DNA of 7,295 nt from an uncultured Lachnospiraceae bacterium (GCA_947594085.1 CANQEB010000118.1:1-7295), one strand, 5' to 3'. Shown: positions 1 through 6,630, numbered from the stretch's first letter. The notes: a model not told the origin generated them from the letters alone. A program made the numbers and translations.

Positions 1-652
1 CTCCGCCCGGCCCCAAATGCCCGCACAGGATTACATAGATTCCGAAGATCACGATCGTCGGCACGAGGATCTTCGCCACGGTCTGAAGAATTACGTCATT
101 CTTCGGCTCGTAGATACTGTCGTTTTCCAGATCCTCCAGCTCTTTTTTCTTGTTCTTGTCAATGCGCAGCAGAATCAGCACCGTACACGTCGCGATAAAC
201 AGTACGTGCGACTCGCCGAGCGTATCAAACGCACGGTAGTCAAGGATCATGCCGGTGACGATGTTCACCGACCCGGTCTCCTGCAGGCCGTTCTCGATGT
301 AGCGTCGCGACACCTCGTTGTTCACAGGACGCTCGGCCTCGCCGATCGCCGGCAGCTGCGAGATCGCCATCAAAAGCATCGTCAGAAGCAGCACGCAGAA
401 CAGCGCGGCCAACACCTGGTAGACTTTTGTGAAAAAGCGGACCTGCCTGTTGTTGTCGATATCATAGACCCGCCTCAGGACGCGCTTCTTTTCCTCGGCA
501 CGTTTCTTCTTCGCGTTTTCGTCCTCCTCGAACGGCTTCTGCGGGCGCATCTCGACATTGCCGAGGAAGAGATCCTGATCCCCGTCCAGCCACTTCCTTA
601 GCCGCCCGGAAACAGTCTTCCCATACTCATTCTCAGAAAGCTTTCTGCTCAT
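1..652 (-). CDS. MbhE-MnhB fusion subunit of Mrp-type Na+/H+ antiporter (partial)
   Basis: Membrane subunit of an Mrp/MBH-type cation-proton antiporter. Translation from the ATG at 652 gives 217 residues before the left edge cuts the gene. Residues 1-75 are hydrophilic and rich in Lys, Arg and Glu, and are probably cytoplasmic. A membrane segment follows at about 78-97, then a segment near 135-163 containing AFDTLGES, which is characteristic of the MbhE domain (the extreme C-terminal part of MrpA). A charged linker leads to a third segment at about 194-210 ending in GHLGPGG, the start of the MnhB/MrpB domain. Two normally separate units are therefore fused. The start is supported by AAGGAGG (659-665) six bases upstream, inside the end of the preceding gene; the 20-nt overlap suggests translational coupling. 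The family call is from remembered motifs. The missing C-terminus should complete MnhB. Confidence 0.85.
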   Translation of the reverse strand, partial: MSRKLSENEYGKTVSGRLRKWLDGDQDLFLGNVEMRPQKPFEEDENAKKKRAEEKKRVLRRVYDIDNNRQVRFFTKVYQVLAALFCVLLLTMLLMAISQLPAIGEAERPVNNEVSRRYIENGLQETGSVNIVTGMILDYRAFDTLGESHVLFIATCTVLILLRIDKNKKKELEDLENDSIYEPKNDVILQTVAKILVPTIVIFGIYVILCGHLGPGG

Positions 653-959
653 GCGTCTCCTCCTTCCCATCCGATCCCGCGTCGGATGTTCCGTCCGGTT
701 TTTCATCTGCCTTCTCGTCCGATTTCACAATCGCATGGATCTTCTTCAACGTGACAAAGAACAGCAGGCTCGTGACGCCCGCGCCAACCGCGGCCTCCGT
801 GATCGCGAGATCCGGCGACTCCAGCAGCAGCCAGATGATCGACATCACCAGACTGTACGACATATAGATAAGAATCGAATTGAGTAGGTTTTTGGACAGG
901 CTGACCGAGACGGCGCATACGACCAGAAACCCGAGCAATATATTCGTAAATACCGACAT
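633..959 (-). CDS. MbhD-like antiporter subunit (DUF4040, MrpA C-terminal part)
   Basis: Small membrane subunit of 108 residues corresponding to MbhD, the part of MrpA that precedes the MbhE segment. Three membrane segments are visible (about 3-20, 25-45 and 52-72). The hallmark ESPDLAITEAAVGAG occurs at 47-61; this motif carries conserved acidic residues thought to serve the ion path in Mrp/MBH complexes. A strongly acidic, lysine-containing tail follows (about 79-108) and looks unstructured. The same frame is open further upstream to 1058, but the ATG at 959 is preferred: the family begins here, GGGAGGAGG lies just upstream, and the start sits one base after the mnhG stop. The 3' end overlaps the next gene by 20 nt. 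Function is inferred from the family and the operon. Confidence 0.88.
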   Translation of the reverse strand: MSVFTNILLGFLVVCAVSVSLSKNLLNSILIYMSYSLVMSIIWLLLESPDLAITEAAVGAGVTSLLFFVTLKKIHAIVKSDEKADEKPDGTSDAGSDGKEETHEQKAF

Positions 960-960
960 C

Positions 961-1428
961 TCACGCCTCCTCCCGATCGGACGTCGACAGTTCAGCCGCC
1001 TGCTGCGCCTTGGCTGCCCCGATCTGCGAATCTGCGATTTCCGATACGCCATTTCCATCCGAATCCCCGTCGGAAGCTTTCAGCTTCTCCTCCAGCTCCC
1101 GGATCGTGTACTTTTGATAATGCTTCTCCGGCTCCTCGTCGGTCGACACCTCCAGCCTCGCAATCAAATGCGAGGATGCCGGCGACGAAAACCACAGGAA
1201 CACGATCACAAGAAACAGCTTCAGCGAGGTGAAGGTAAAGCCGCTCATCAGAATCAGCCCAATCAATGAGAATCCGATGCCCAACGTATCACCCATCGCA
1301 GCCGCGTGCATCCGGTTCAACACGTACCGAAACCGAAACACGCCGATCATTTCGATCAGAAAAATGAAAAGACCGAAGAGCAGAAGAAACGCTCCGGCCA
1401 GAAAACGAATCCACTCAAATGCCGCCAT
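961..1428 (-). CDS. mnhG: Na+/H+ antiporter subunit G (MnhG/MrpG)
   Basis: MnhG/PhaG-type subunit of the Mrp cation-proton antiporter. Three hydrophobic segments are seen (about 8-30, 47-64 and 67-82), with the family signature RMHAAAMGDTLGIG at 39-52, close to the usual RLHAATKADTLGVG pattern. At 155 residues it is longer than the usual 100-120. The extra length is a charged tail from about residue 93, including a likely short helix (YTIRELEEKLKA, 107-118) and an acidic, Ala/Gln-rich end. The open frame extends upstream to 1491, but the ATG at 1428 is chosen because GGGAGG lies about nine bases before it and the family N-terminus fits. The gene overlaps mnhF by 14 nt and ends one base before the mbhD-like start, as expected for a coupled operon. 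Confidence 0.9.
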   Translation of the reverse strand: MAAFEWIRFLAGAFLLLFGLFIFLIEMIGVFRFRYVLNRMHAAAMGDTLGIGFSLIGLILMSGFTFTSLKLFLVIVFLWFSSPASSHLIARLEVSTDEEPEKHYQKYTIRELEEKLKASDGDSDGNGVSEIADSQIGAAKAQQAAELSTSDREEA

Positions 1429-1747
1429 GCTTCTTTTCCTCCCTCTCCTTCTTTTCCCTGTAGACACCCATATATACTCTTGTAAGCACAATCACAGCCA
1501 GAAAACTCAGCATCGCGTAGATCAGGCAGATATCCGCCAGATATCCCTCCTCGAGCATCAGCGCAAGGATCGCGATGATGACCATGACCATCGTACCCAT
1601 CATATTCACCGAAACGATACGGTCCGCCACGCGCGGCCCGATGATCGCGCGCACCAGACAGAGCACGACCATGATCGCGAGAAAGATCAAAGCCCCGGTA
1701 AACAGTATGTGATACGCCTGCTCCAGTCCCGGTATTCCTTTTCCCAT
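1415..1747 (-). CDS. mnhF: Na+/H+ antiporter subunit F (MnhF/MrpF)
   Basis: MnhF/PhaF-type subunit, 110 residues, three membrane segments (about 13-33, 48-65 and 69-93). The conserved core is RAIIGPRVADRIVSVNMMGT at 33-52, followed by YLADICLIYAMLSFL at 69-83, both typical of the family. The C-terminus is short and strongly charged (about 97-108). The start is ATG 1747 with GAGGTG about nine bases upstream. The 3' end overlaps mnhG by 14 nt. Unlike the other junctions in this operon, 119 nt separate it from the mnhE stop. In the Mrp complex MrpE, F and G form the module next to the MrpA C-terminal part, which fits the gene order here. Confidence 0.91.
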   Translation of the reverse strand: MGKGIPGLEQAYHILFTGALIFLAIMVVLCLVRAIIGPRVADRIVSVNMMGTMVMVIIAILALMLEEGYLADICLIYAMLSFLAVIVLTRVYMGVYREKKEREEKKHGGI

Positions 1748-1866
1748 CGTTTATCCACCTCGTTTTCCCTACAAAACTTCTTGAATCCACAGCGAAACAC
1801 AAAAACACATCCGCGCCCTCGCTACTTCTTCGACGCAGATGAGTCTCTTTCTTTTCCATTCAGGTA
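1748..1866 (-). other. 119-nt mnhE-mnhF spacer
   Basis: Non-coding spacer inside an otherwise tightly packed operon. It has no obvious hairpin with a T-run and no convincing promoter. The frame starting at ATG 1859 stays open through it, but it runs out of frame into mnhF and gives an arginine-rich, low-similarity product, so it was not called. The last 25 bases hold the mnhF ribosome binding site. Confidence 0.5.
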
Positions 1867-2328
1867 TTACTCATCCTCCAGCGCGGAAAGCATCTCCACA
1901 AACACAGAACTGTCTATGCCCTCGCCCAGGCTCTCATCCAGGCAATGCACCAGATACTCTGACCCTTCCAGCGACACGGTAATCGTCCCCGGGGTCAGTG
2001 TAATCGCGTTCGCCAGAAACGCTCTGCCAGTCTCCGTCTTCATATCCGAATGAAAGCTCACAAGCGCCGGCTCCAGCTCCTCGCGCTCGGACAGGATCAT
2101 ACGCATGACCGCGAAATTTGCCGCCACGATTTCCTTCACCAGCACGACCGCATAGCGCACGAAACCGACACAGCGCTTCAAAAGCGCCTTTTCCTTCTGA
2201 ACGCTGTAGTCCATAAAGCGGCAGATGAACGCGAACATGGCCGCCGCGATCACCAGTCCGAACACACAGATCTCCGGCGTGATGTTTCCGTTAAAGATCA
2301 CCCACAGCGCAAAAAACAAAAGATACAT
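1867..2328 (-). CDS. mnhE: Na+/H+ antiporter subunit E (MnhE/MrpE)
   Basis: MnhE/PhaE-type subunit of the Mrp antiporter, 153 residues, normal for the family. An N-terminal hydrophobic hairpin (about 2-36, with W9 and N13-G14-N15) is followed by a further segment at about 55-75. The C-terminal soluble domain has the hallmark LANAITLTPGTITVSLEG at 105-122 and LVHCLD at 126-131, matching the usual 'NSITLTPGT...HCLD' pattern. The start is ATG 2328, with a purine-rich GGAGAAAGAGGG stretch upstream as a moderate ribosome binding site. It is the first antiporter gene of the cluster and is preceded by a plausible promoter (2374-2402), so the antiporter operon may start here rather than depend wholly on read-through from the membrane-protein gene. 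Confidence 0.91.
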   Translation of the reverse strand: MYLLFFALWVIFNGNITPEICVFGLVIAAAMFAFICRFMDYSVQKEKALLKRCVGFVRYAVVLVKEIVAANFAVMRMILSEREELEPALVSFHSDMKTETGRAFLANAITLTPGTITVSLEGSEYLVHCLDESLGEGIDSSVFVEMLSALEDE

Positions 2329-2373
2329 GGTAAAAGCCCTCTTTCTCCGGCAGTCCGTCTAAAAGTTCCACTT

Positions 2374-2402
2374 ATTTTAACGCAAATCCGCAGTTTCGTC
2401 CA
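2374..2402 (-). promoter_or_regulatory. Candidate sigma-A promoter for the mnhE operon
   Basis: On the minus strand, TGGACG (2397-2402) resembles the -35 box at 4/6 and TAAAAT (2374-2379) the -10 box at 5/6, with a 17-base spacer. Transcription would start near 2367, about 40 nt before the mnhE ATG. The region is AT-rich compared with its surroundings. This is found by eye only, and a match of this quality can occur by chance. Confidence 0.4.
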
Positions 2403-2435
2403 GACCTATTTCAAAATAATCTCCCGGCTGTCCGA

Positions 2436-2452
2436 AGGCGCCCGCCGCGCCT
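2436..2452 (-). other. GC-rich hairpin after the membrane-protein gene
   Basis: AGGCGC and GCGCCT form a perfect 6-bp stem around a 5-base loop, ten bases past the stop of the 408-residue membrane-protein gene. No T-run follows on the minus strand, so a standard Rho-independent terminator is not supported. It may still slow polymerase or protect the mRNA 3' end before the mnhE promoter. Confidence 0.3.
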
Positions 2453-2461
2453 GGATTTCCG

Positions 2462-3688
2462 TCAAAAATAGCTTCCTCCCAGATAGACGATGCCGAAATA
2501 CACCAGACCGAAATACAGGTGCGCCACGATCAGAAGGATCGCCGCGGCCATGTAGGTCAGCCTTCCCCACGCCCTGTTCTCCCGCACATACGCGACAAAC
2601 GCCGTGCTCCCGGACGCTTTGTATGCGTCGTACAGCTTCTTCACATCCTTGTACAGCCAGCACAGGCTGACCACAAAAACCGGGAACAAACAGAAGCAAT
2701 AGCCCCAGGTGAGATTACCGTCGTTCTGGCGGTAGCCCATATCGTTGATAAACAGATACTCAAACAGACCCACCAGCCACATCAGCCAGGTCACGCGAAA
2801 ACGTCTGTCCTCTTTCAGCTCGCGCAGGTTCGCCAGCAGCACGACCAGCGGAAACGCCGCGGACTGCAGAAGCGAGGCGATCGGATGGTCCGTGCGCAGA
2901 CGCAGGACGTACGCGAGCGAGAACCCCAGCGAAGAGCTCTCGTTGCTGCCGTTGAACAGGATCGCGTTCTGCCGGATCAGCACAAGCAGGGAGATCAGGA
3001 TCGGGATCCCGATGATGATCTGCCGACCCAGCGTCTTCCCCTTCGTCGCGATGCAGTCCGTCAGCAGCATGATCGCCATCGCCGGAGCGAACGCGACGAT
3101 GAAGTTCGGCTTGCAGAGATTTGTAAACACAAGAAGAATCGTGAACCAGATAAAATCGAGCGCGGAAAACTTCTCCCGGTAGATCTCCTGATAGCCGTAA
3201 TAAAACAGCAGGACAAACATAGCCCCGAATTTCATGCCGATATAAGTCGAATTGTGCCAGATTGTAGGCGTCTGAAGCCCCAGATAGCGGTTTGGATTCA
3301 ACGCCTTGATGTAGATCGGCGCGACGACCATGCAGACAATCGCCAGCAGATGCAGGATCACCGGATTGCCCTCCGGCATCAGCTTGCGCATAATGCGATA
3401 CGTCGCCCATAGCGTCCCGAGCGTGAGCGCCGAGAGCAGGATCCCGACCGCCTTCGCGTTCATCCCCAGATCCCGGATCATCACACCGAAGATCTGCTCC
3501 ATCAGGCTGTAGGCCGGCTGCCGTATCCCCTCCTCGATGTGCGCGATCAGATCCGAGGGATAATCGCCCAGCTTTCCCGGATAGGCGATCGCCTGCCGCA
3601 TGAACATGCGGTACAGCATCGCTCCCCAGCCCGCGTAAAAAAAGGCGAACAGCGCGTTCCACACAACGTTTTTCTTTTTCGTATCCAT
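2462..3688 (-). CDS. Polytopic membrane protein, function unknown (possible GT-C-like)
   Basis: I do not recognise a named family. The 408-residue product is strongly hydrophobic, with about nine to eleven membrane segments (roughly 8-28, 80-97, 108-127, 150-166, 178-211 probably as two, 222-238, 270-287, 298-314, 328-346 and 376-402). There is no signal-peptide cleavage pattern. After the first segment an outer loop contains YPSDLIAHI (43-51), and later come NPNRYLGLQ (131-139), TIWHNSTY (142-149) and KPNF (193-196). An early acidic/His loop plus a KPxF motif after a helix recalls GT-C-type glycosyltransferases that use lipid-linked sugars, but this is only a resemblance. The start is ATG 3688, preceded by GAGAGGAAAGGG. 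It lies 35 nt after the aspartate kinase stop and is probably co-transcribed with it, with no evident functional link. It could instead be a transporter or polymer-export protein. Confidence 0.75.
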   Translation of the reverse strand: MDTKKKNVVWNALFAFFYAGWGAMLYRMFMRQAIAYPGKLGDYPSDLIAHIEEGIRQPAYSLMEQIFGVMIRDLGMNAKAVGILLSALTLGTLWATYRIMRKLMPEGNPVILHLLAIVCMVVAPIYIKALNPNRYLGLQTPTIWHNSTYIGMKFGAMFVLLFYYGYQEIYREKFSALDFIWFTILLVFTNLCKPNFIVAFAPAMAIMLLTDCIATKGKTLGRQIIIGIPILISLLVLIRQNAILFNGSNESSSLGFSLAYVLRLRTDHPIASLLQSAAFPLVVLLANLRELKEDRRFRVTWLMWLVGLFEYLFINDMGYRQNDGNLTWGYCFCLFPVFVVSLCWLYKDVKKLYDAYKASGSTAFVAYVRENRAWGRLTYMAAAILLIVAHLYFGLVYFGIVYLGGSYF

Positions 3689-3723
3689 ACTTTTCCCTTT
3701 CCTCTCCCGGTATTTCAGCCTTA

Positions 3724-5046
3724 CTATTGCACCAATGCATCGTACAGCGCGCGAATCGCGGTCTCGAAATCGCCGTTGCTGACGCCGATCGTGCAGTTGA
3801 TCTCGTTGGAGCCCATGTCAATCATCTTGATGTTGACCCGCGCCTCCCCAAGCGAGCCGAAGAACCGCGCCGCGATCCCGCTCTCGGAGCGCATCCCCCT
3901 GCCGACGACCGTCACGAGCGCCATGTCCTCGTCCACACTGATCTTGTCCGGCCTAAGCAGCCGCTGCAGCGAGGCCGTGATCGCCTCCTGCTTCTGCCGA
4001 TACTCCTCCAGCGGCAGGATCACGCTGATCGTGTCGATGCCCGAAGGCATATGTTCAAAGGTGATGTGGTTTTCGTCAAACGCTTCGAGCAGCTTGTGGC
4101 AGAAGCCGATCTGCGCGTTCATGCGGTTCTTCGCGATACTGATCGCCGCGAAGCTCTTCCGCCCCGCAATCCCGGTGATCGGAATCTCCTGCTCCGGACT
4201 CAGCTTTCGGCAGATCAGCGTCCCCTTCTCCTCCGGATGGTTCGTATTGCGGATGTGGATCGGGATCCCCTCCCGGCGCGCCGGATAGACCGCGTCCTCG
4301 TGCAGCACGGCCGCCCCGCGGTAGGAAAGCTCCCTCAGCTCCGCGAACGTCATCGCGTTGATCTTCCTCGGGTCCTCAATGATCGACGGATCTGCCAGCA
4401 AAAAGCCGGAGACGTCCGTCCAGTTCTCATACAGCTCCGCCTGCACAGCGCGCGCCACTAAGGCCCCCGTGACGTCCGAACCGCCCCGCGTGAAGGTATG
4501 GATCTCCCCCGCATCGTCCGCCCCGTAGAAGCCGGGGATCACGGCGCGCTCGGCGCGCGCGAGCCGCCCGCGCAGGAAGAAATTCGTCCGCTCATCCTCA
4601 AAGTATCCGTCCTGTCCGAAGCGCACGACCTCCGCCGCGTCCACAAACTCATATTCCAGATAATCCGCCAGCAGAAGTCCACAGAGATACTCGCCGCGGG
4701 AAGCCGCGTACGCCTCCCCCGCGCCCTTCGAGAACGCGTACTCGATGCGCTCAAACTCCCGGTCCAGCGAGACCGAGAGTCCCAGCTCGTCGATGATATC
4801 CTGATAGCGCGCGCGGATCTTCTTCTGCGTCGCCTTTCCGCTCTTTCCCTGATTGATCTCCGCGTAATACTCATACAAAAGATCCGTCACCTTCTCGTCG
4901 TCCTCAAAGCGCTTCCCCGGCGCGCTCGGCACGATGTAGCGCCTGCCTGGATCGCTCTCCACGATCTCCTTCACCTTGCGGAACTGCTTCGCGTCCGCGA
5001 GCGAGCTTCCCCCAAACTTTGCGGCAATTACATGTTCAGAATTCAT
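3724..5046 (-). CDS. lysC: Aspartate kinase (YclM/ThrD-type, two ACT domains)
   Basis: Aspartokinase (EC 2.7.2.4) phosphorylates L-aspartate with ATP, the first step towards lysine, threonine, methionine and diaminopimelate. The 440-residue product has a kinase domain at about 7-285: KFGGSS (10-15), SAPGKR (41-46), SRGEYL (116-121), TRGGSD (186-191), ELYENWTDVSG (204-214) and RELSYRGA (238-245). Two ACT domains follow, at about 298-365 and 375-438; the second carries GRGM (382-385) and MIDMGSNEIN (408-417), typical of the effector-binding region. Details such as SAPGKRxxxDxKVTDLL and MPSGIDT (333-339) resemble B. subtilis YclM more than the alpha/beta-type LysC. Feedback inhibition is expected, but the effector cannot be read from sequence. 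The start is ATG 5046 with GGGAG eight bases upstream. The 104-nt leader is too short for a full lysine riboswitch. The symbol is generic; thrD/yclM would also fit. Confidence 0.95.
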   Translation of the reverse strand: MNSEHVIAAKFGGSSLADAKQFRKVKEIVESDPGRRYIVPSAPGKRFEDDEKVTDLLYEYYAEINQGKSGKATQKKIRARYQDIIDELGLSVSLDREFERIEYAFSKGAGEAYAASRGEYLCGLLLADYLEYEFVDAAEVVRFGQDGYFEDERTNFFLRGRLARAERAVIPGFYGADDAGEIHTFTRGGSDVTGALVARAVQAELYENWTDVSGFLLADPSIIEDPRKINAMTFAELRELSYRGAAVLHEDAVYPARREGIPIHIRNTNHPEEKGTLICRKLSPEQEIPITGIAGRKSFAAISIAKNRMNAQIGFCHKLLEAFDENHITFEHMPSGIDTISVILPLEEYRQKQEAITASLQRLLRPDKISVDEDMALVTVVGRGMRSESGIAARFFGSLGEARVNIKMIDMGSNEINCTIGVSNGDFETAIRALYDALVQ

Positions 5047-5069
5047 CTGTCTGCTCCCTTATCCTCCCG

Positions 5070-5096
5070 GCAACGGCACGGTATCTCAGCCGTTAC
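5070..5096 (-). other. Hairpin in the aspartate kinase leader
   Basis: On the minus strand GTAACGGC and GCCGTTGC can form an 8-bp stem (one G-T pair) around an 11-base loop. It ends about 24 nt before the aspartate kinase ATG. No T-run follows, so it is not a standard terminator. It sits close to two purine-rich candidate ribosome binding sequences (GGGAGG and GGGAG) and might affect translation or mRNA stability. It is too small to be a known lysine riboswitch. Confidence 0.35.
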
Positions 5097-5150
5097 CTTT
5101 TGTTCTTTCTTTATGCTTTCTGCATTTCACAGGTTCTCCCGAAATCCTCT

Positions 5151-6353
5151 TTACAGGTACTTCCCCAGCGTCCTTCCGACCGCCTCCCCGATCTCGTCGA
5201 TGATCTGCCCGCAGCGCTTCTTTCCAAGACCGGCGCCTTCTCCCACCGCGAGAAGCTGCTTCCTGCCGGGACGCGCGCCCTCGCCGTCCACCGTCGTCGT
5301 GTGCTCTCCGTAATACGTGGTACTGTACGTCAAATCATAGGCCGGGCTCAAACGCCATTCCCGCTTCGTCTCGTCATACAAAAAAGAAAAATTCTTCGAA
5401 TGGTCGTCTCTGTTGTGCGCGAACACATTGAAACACATCCGCCGGAACATGTTCTCCACATCCGCCGTATGATCGCGCGTGAGGATCTTCGTCAGCTTCA
5501 TCAAGCCGTGGTAATCCAGACTCGGCTGCTCAAAATCGAGCTCCAGAAGCGCCGCGGCCGTCAGCATATGAATCCTGTCGCCATCGTCCGCACGGTCAAA
5601 CCGCCTCACTCCAAAATAACCCGCACAGCGCTCCGAAGAAAACAAGCGCGTCTGCGGCATATCGATCCCGCACGCCCTGGCGCAAAGCGAGTAATCGTAT
5701 TCCATCCGCCCGACATCCGGGCCGTCGACGTGCGCCGGAAACTTGATAATCCAGTCCTCGCCGTCGACTTCCGTCAGGATCTTCGGCCGCGCGCCGCCGC
5801 TCGTACCGCCCAGACGGTAGAGCTCATCCAGATAAATGCAATCCGTTTCCCGGTTATTTTCCTCAGTTTCTCCGACTATTTCGCTGCGGGAGGTTCTCCC
5901 TGAGGAGGATCGCGGACTCCCATATTCTGTCTTCAGAACCTGCGCGCACTGCCGCGCGATCTCGTCCAGATCGAATCCGGTCTGCCCGATCTCCATGCCA
6001 AATTCCGGCTCATACGTGAGCGCCCCCATCCCGGAGCTGCCGACGATCGCCAGGCGGTCGAGCGCGCCCAGGCTGCCCGGATCGATCCCATTTTTCCGCA
6101 GGAGACGATTCAGCAGCAGATTTCCCCACGCGTCCGGCAGACTATCCGCGAAGACCCCAAACAATCCCTGAAAATAATTCTTTACCGGGAAGAACACCTG
6201 CTTCCGAAGCGGCAGCGAAAACGGGCTGATCGAAAATCCGTCCCTGATCCAGCCGTCCTCATACGCAAAGGCGATCCGCCGGTTCGCCGTCATCGCCAGA
6301 GTCCCCACCAAGTCTCCCTTATATAGTACCTGTAACACCTTACCGGTTCTCAC
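5151..6353 (-). CDS. hipA: HipA-family serine/threonine kinase, toxin of a HipBA-type system
   Basis: HipA-fold kinase, 400 residues from the GTG at 6353. The N-terminal coupling domain (about 5-115) has GDLVGTL (13-19) and FGVFADSLPDAWG (65-77). The kinase domain carries a glycine-rich loop GGTSGGARPK (182-191), the nucleotide-binding Lys in IIKF (near 204), the catalytic-loop pattern HNRDDHSKN (313-321) and the metal-binding SPAYDL (336-341). All expected kinase residues are present, so it looks active. In E. coli, HipA phosphorylates glutamyl-tRNA synthetase and causes growth arrest; the target here is unknown. A polar Ser/Arg/Glu-rich linker (about 145-170) precedes the glycine-rich loop. 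The GTG start is favoured over the upstream open frame (to 6422) by AGGAGG six bases away, family length and a 14-nt overlap with hipB. No terminator follows before the aspartate kinase gene. Confidence 0.92.
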   Translation of the reverse strand: MRTGKVLQVLYKGDLVGTLAMTANRRIAFAYEDGWIRDGFSISPFSLPLRKQVFFPVKNYFQGLFGVFADSLPDAWGNLLLNRLLRKNGIDPGSLGALDRLAIVGSSGMGALTYEPEFGMEIGQTGFDLDEIARQCAQVLKTEYGSPRSSSGRTSRSEIVGETEENNRETDCIYLDELYRLGGTSGGARPKILTEVDGEDWIIKFPAHVDGPDVGRMEYDYSLCARACGIDMPQTRLFSSERCAGYFGVRRFDRADDGDRIHMLTAAALLELDFEQPSLDYHGLMKLTKILTRDHTADVENMFRRMCFNVFAHNRDDHSKNFSFLYDETKREWRLSPAYDLTYSTTYYGEHTTTVDGEGARPGRKQLLAVGEGAGLGKKRCGQIIDEIGEAVGRTLGKYL

Positions 6354-6630
6354 GGATAACCTCCTGAATATCCAGATATTCCACCTGCGTAAACAAGACG
6401 CGCAGCTCCTCCGCGCAACCAAGCGCGAGCGCGATCTTCGTCAGTGACAGCAGCGAAATCTTGCCCGTAGCCTCAAAACGCTTGACCGAACCGAAGCTGA
6501 CTCCGCTCATCTCACTTAACCTCTCCTGTGAGATCGCGCGCCTCTTCCGTATCCTGCGGACACGCTGCGCAAGCTTCTGATTCAGCTCCTCCGCCGTCTC
6601 CCAGATATATTCATTCTCAATATAATTCAC
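6340..6630 (-). CDS. hipB: HipB-like Xre-family transcriptional regulator, antitoxin
   Basis: Small DNA-binding protein of 96 residues. An Xre/Cro-type helix-turn-helix spans about 18-80: scaffold helix LAQRVRRIRKRR (20-31), helix 2 SQERLSEMSG (34-43), recognition helix around FGSVKRFEATG (46-56), then LLSLTKIALALG (60-71). A short, partly hydrophobic tail ends in EVIRENR. HipB proteins bind operators as dimers, repress the hipBA promoter and neutralise HipA. Gene order (hipB first) and the 14-nt overlap with hipA match the standard arrangement. The start is GTG at 6630, with GGGAGG five bases upstream; the ATGs at 6649 and 6653 are out of frame. TTATCTG palindromes upstream are the natural candidate operators. 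The pairing with the adjacent HipA makes the assignment firm, although many Xre proteins share this fold. Confidence 0.88.
   Translation of the reverse strand: MNYIENEYIWETAEELNQKLAQRVRRIRKRRAISQERLSEMSGVSFGSVKRFEATGKISLLSLTKIALALGCAEELRVLFTQVEYLDIQEVIRENR
6360..6365 (-). promoter_or_regulatory. Shine-Dalgarno fixing the hipA GTG start
   Basis: AGGAGG, read on the minus strand inside the 3' end of hipB, lies six bases before the GTG at 6353. It decides the hipA start and implies translational coupling with hipB. Confidence 0.8.

Noticed and set aside
1356..1859. Minus-strand open frame starting in the mnhE-mnhF gap
   Set aside because: It begins in the spacer but then overlaps mnhF and mnhG in the wrong frame; the product is low-complexity Arg/Gly/Asp-rich.
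1229..2053. Plus-strand open frame of 274 codons across mnhG, mnhF and mnhE
   Set aside because: Antisense to three recognised antiporter genes; composition is of the shadow type with no domain pattern.
2519..3412. Plus-strand open frame of 297 codons
   Set aside because: Antisense shadow of the 408-residue membrane-protein gene; the product is Arg/Gln/Asp-rich, without a hydrophobic core or recognised motif.
3727..4461. Long plus-strand open frame (244 codons) inside aspartate kinase
   Set aside because: It is antisense to a well-conserved gene, its product is rich in Arg, His and Asp with no family motifs, and GC-rich codon use on the minus strand explains the lack of stops.
5047..5150. 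Lysine riboswitch (L-box) before aspartate kinase
   Set aside because: The leader is only 104 nt, with one small hairpin; a lysine riboswitch needs a larger multi-helix fold, and no terminator switch is seen.
5019..5903. Plus-strand open frame of 294 codons opposite hipA
   Set aside because: It is antisense to the conserved HipA kinase motifs, which lie on the other strand, and it has no recognised features.
6354..6422. Longer hipA starting at 6422
   Set aside because: The extra 23 residues overlap hipB and are unlike HipA N-termini; the GTG at 6353 has a strong AGGAGG site at ideal spacing.
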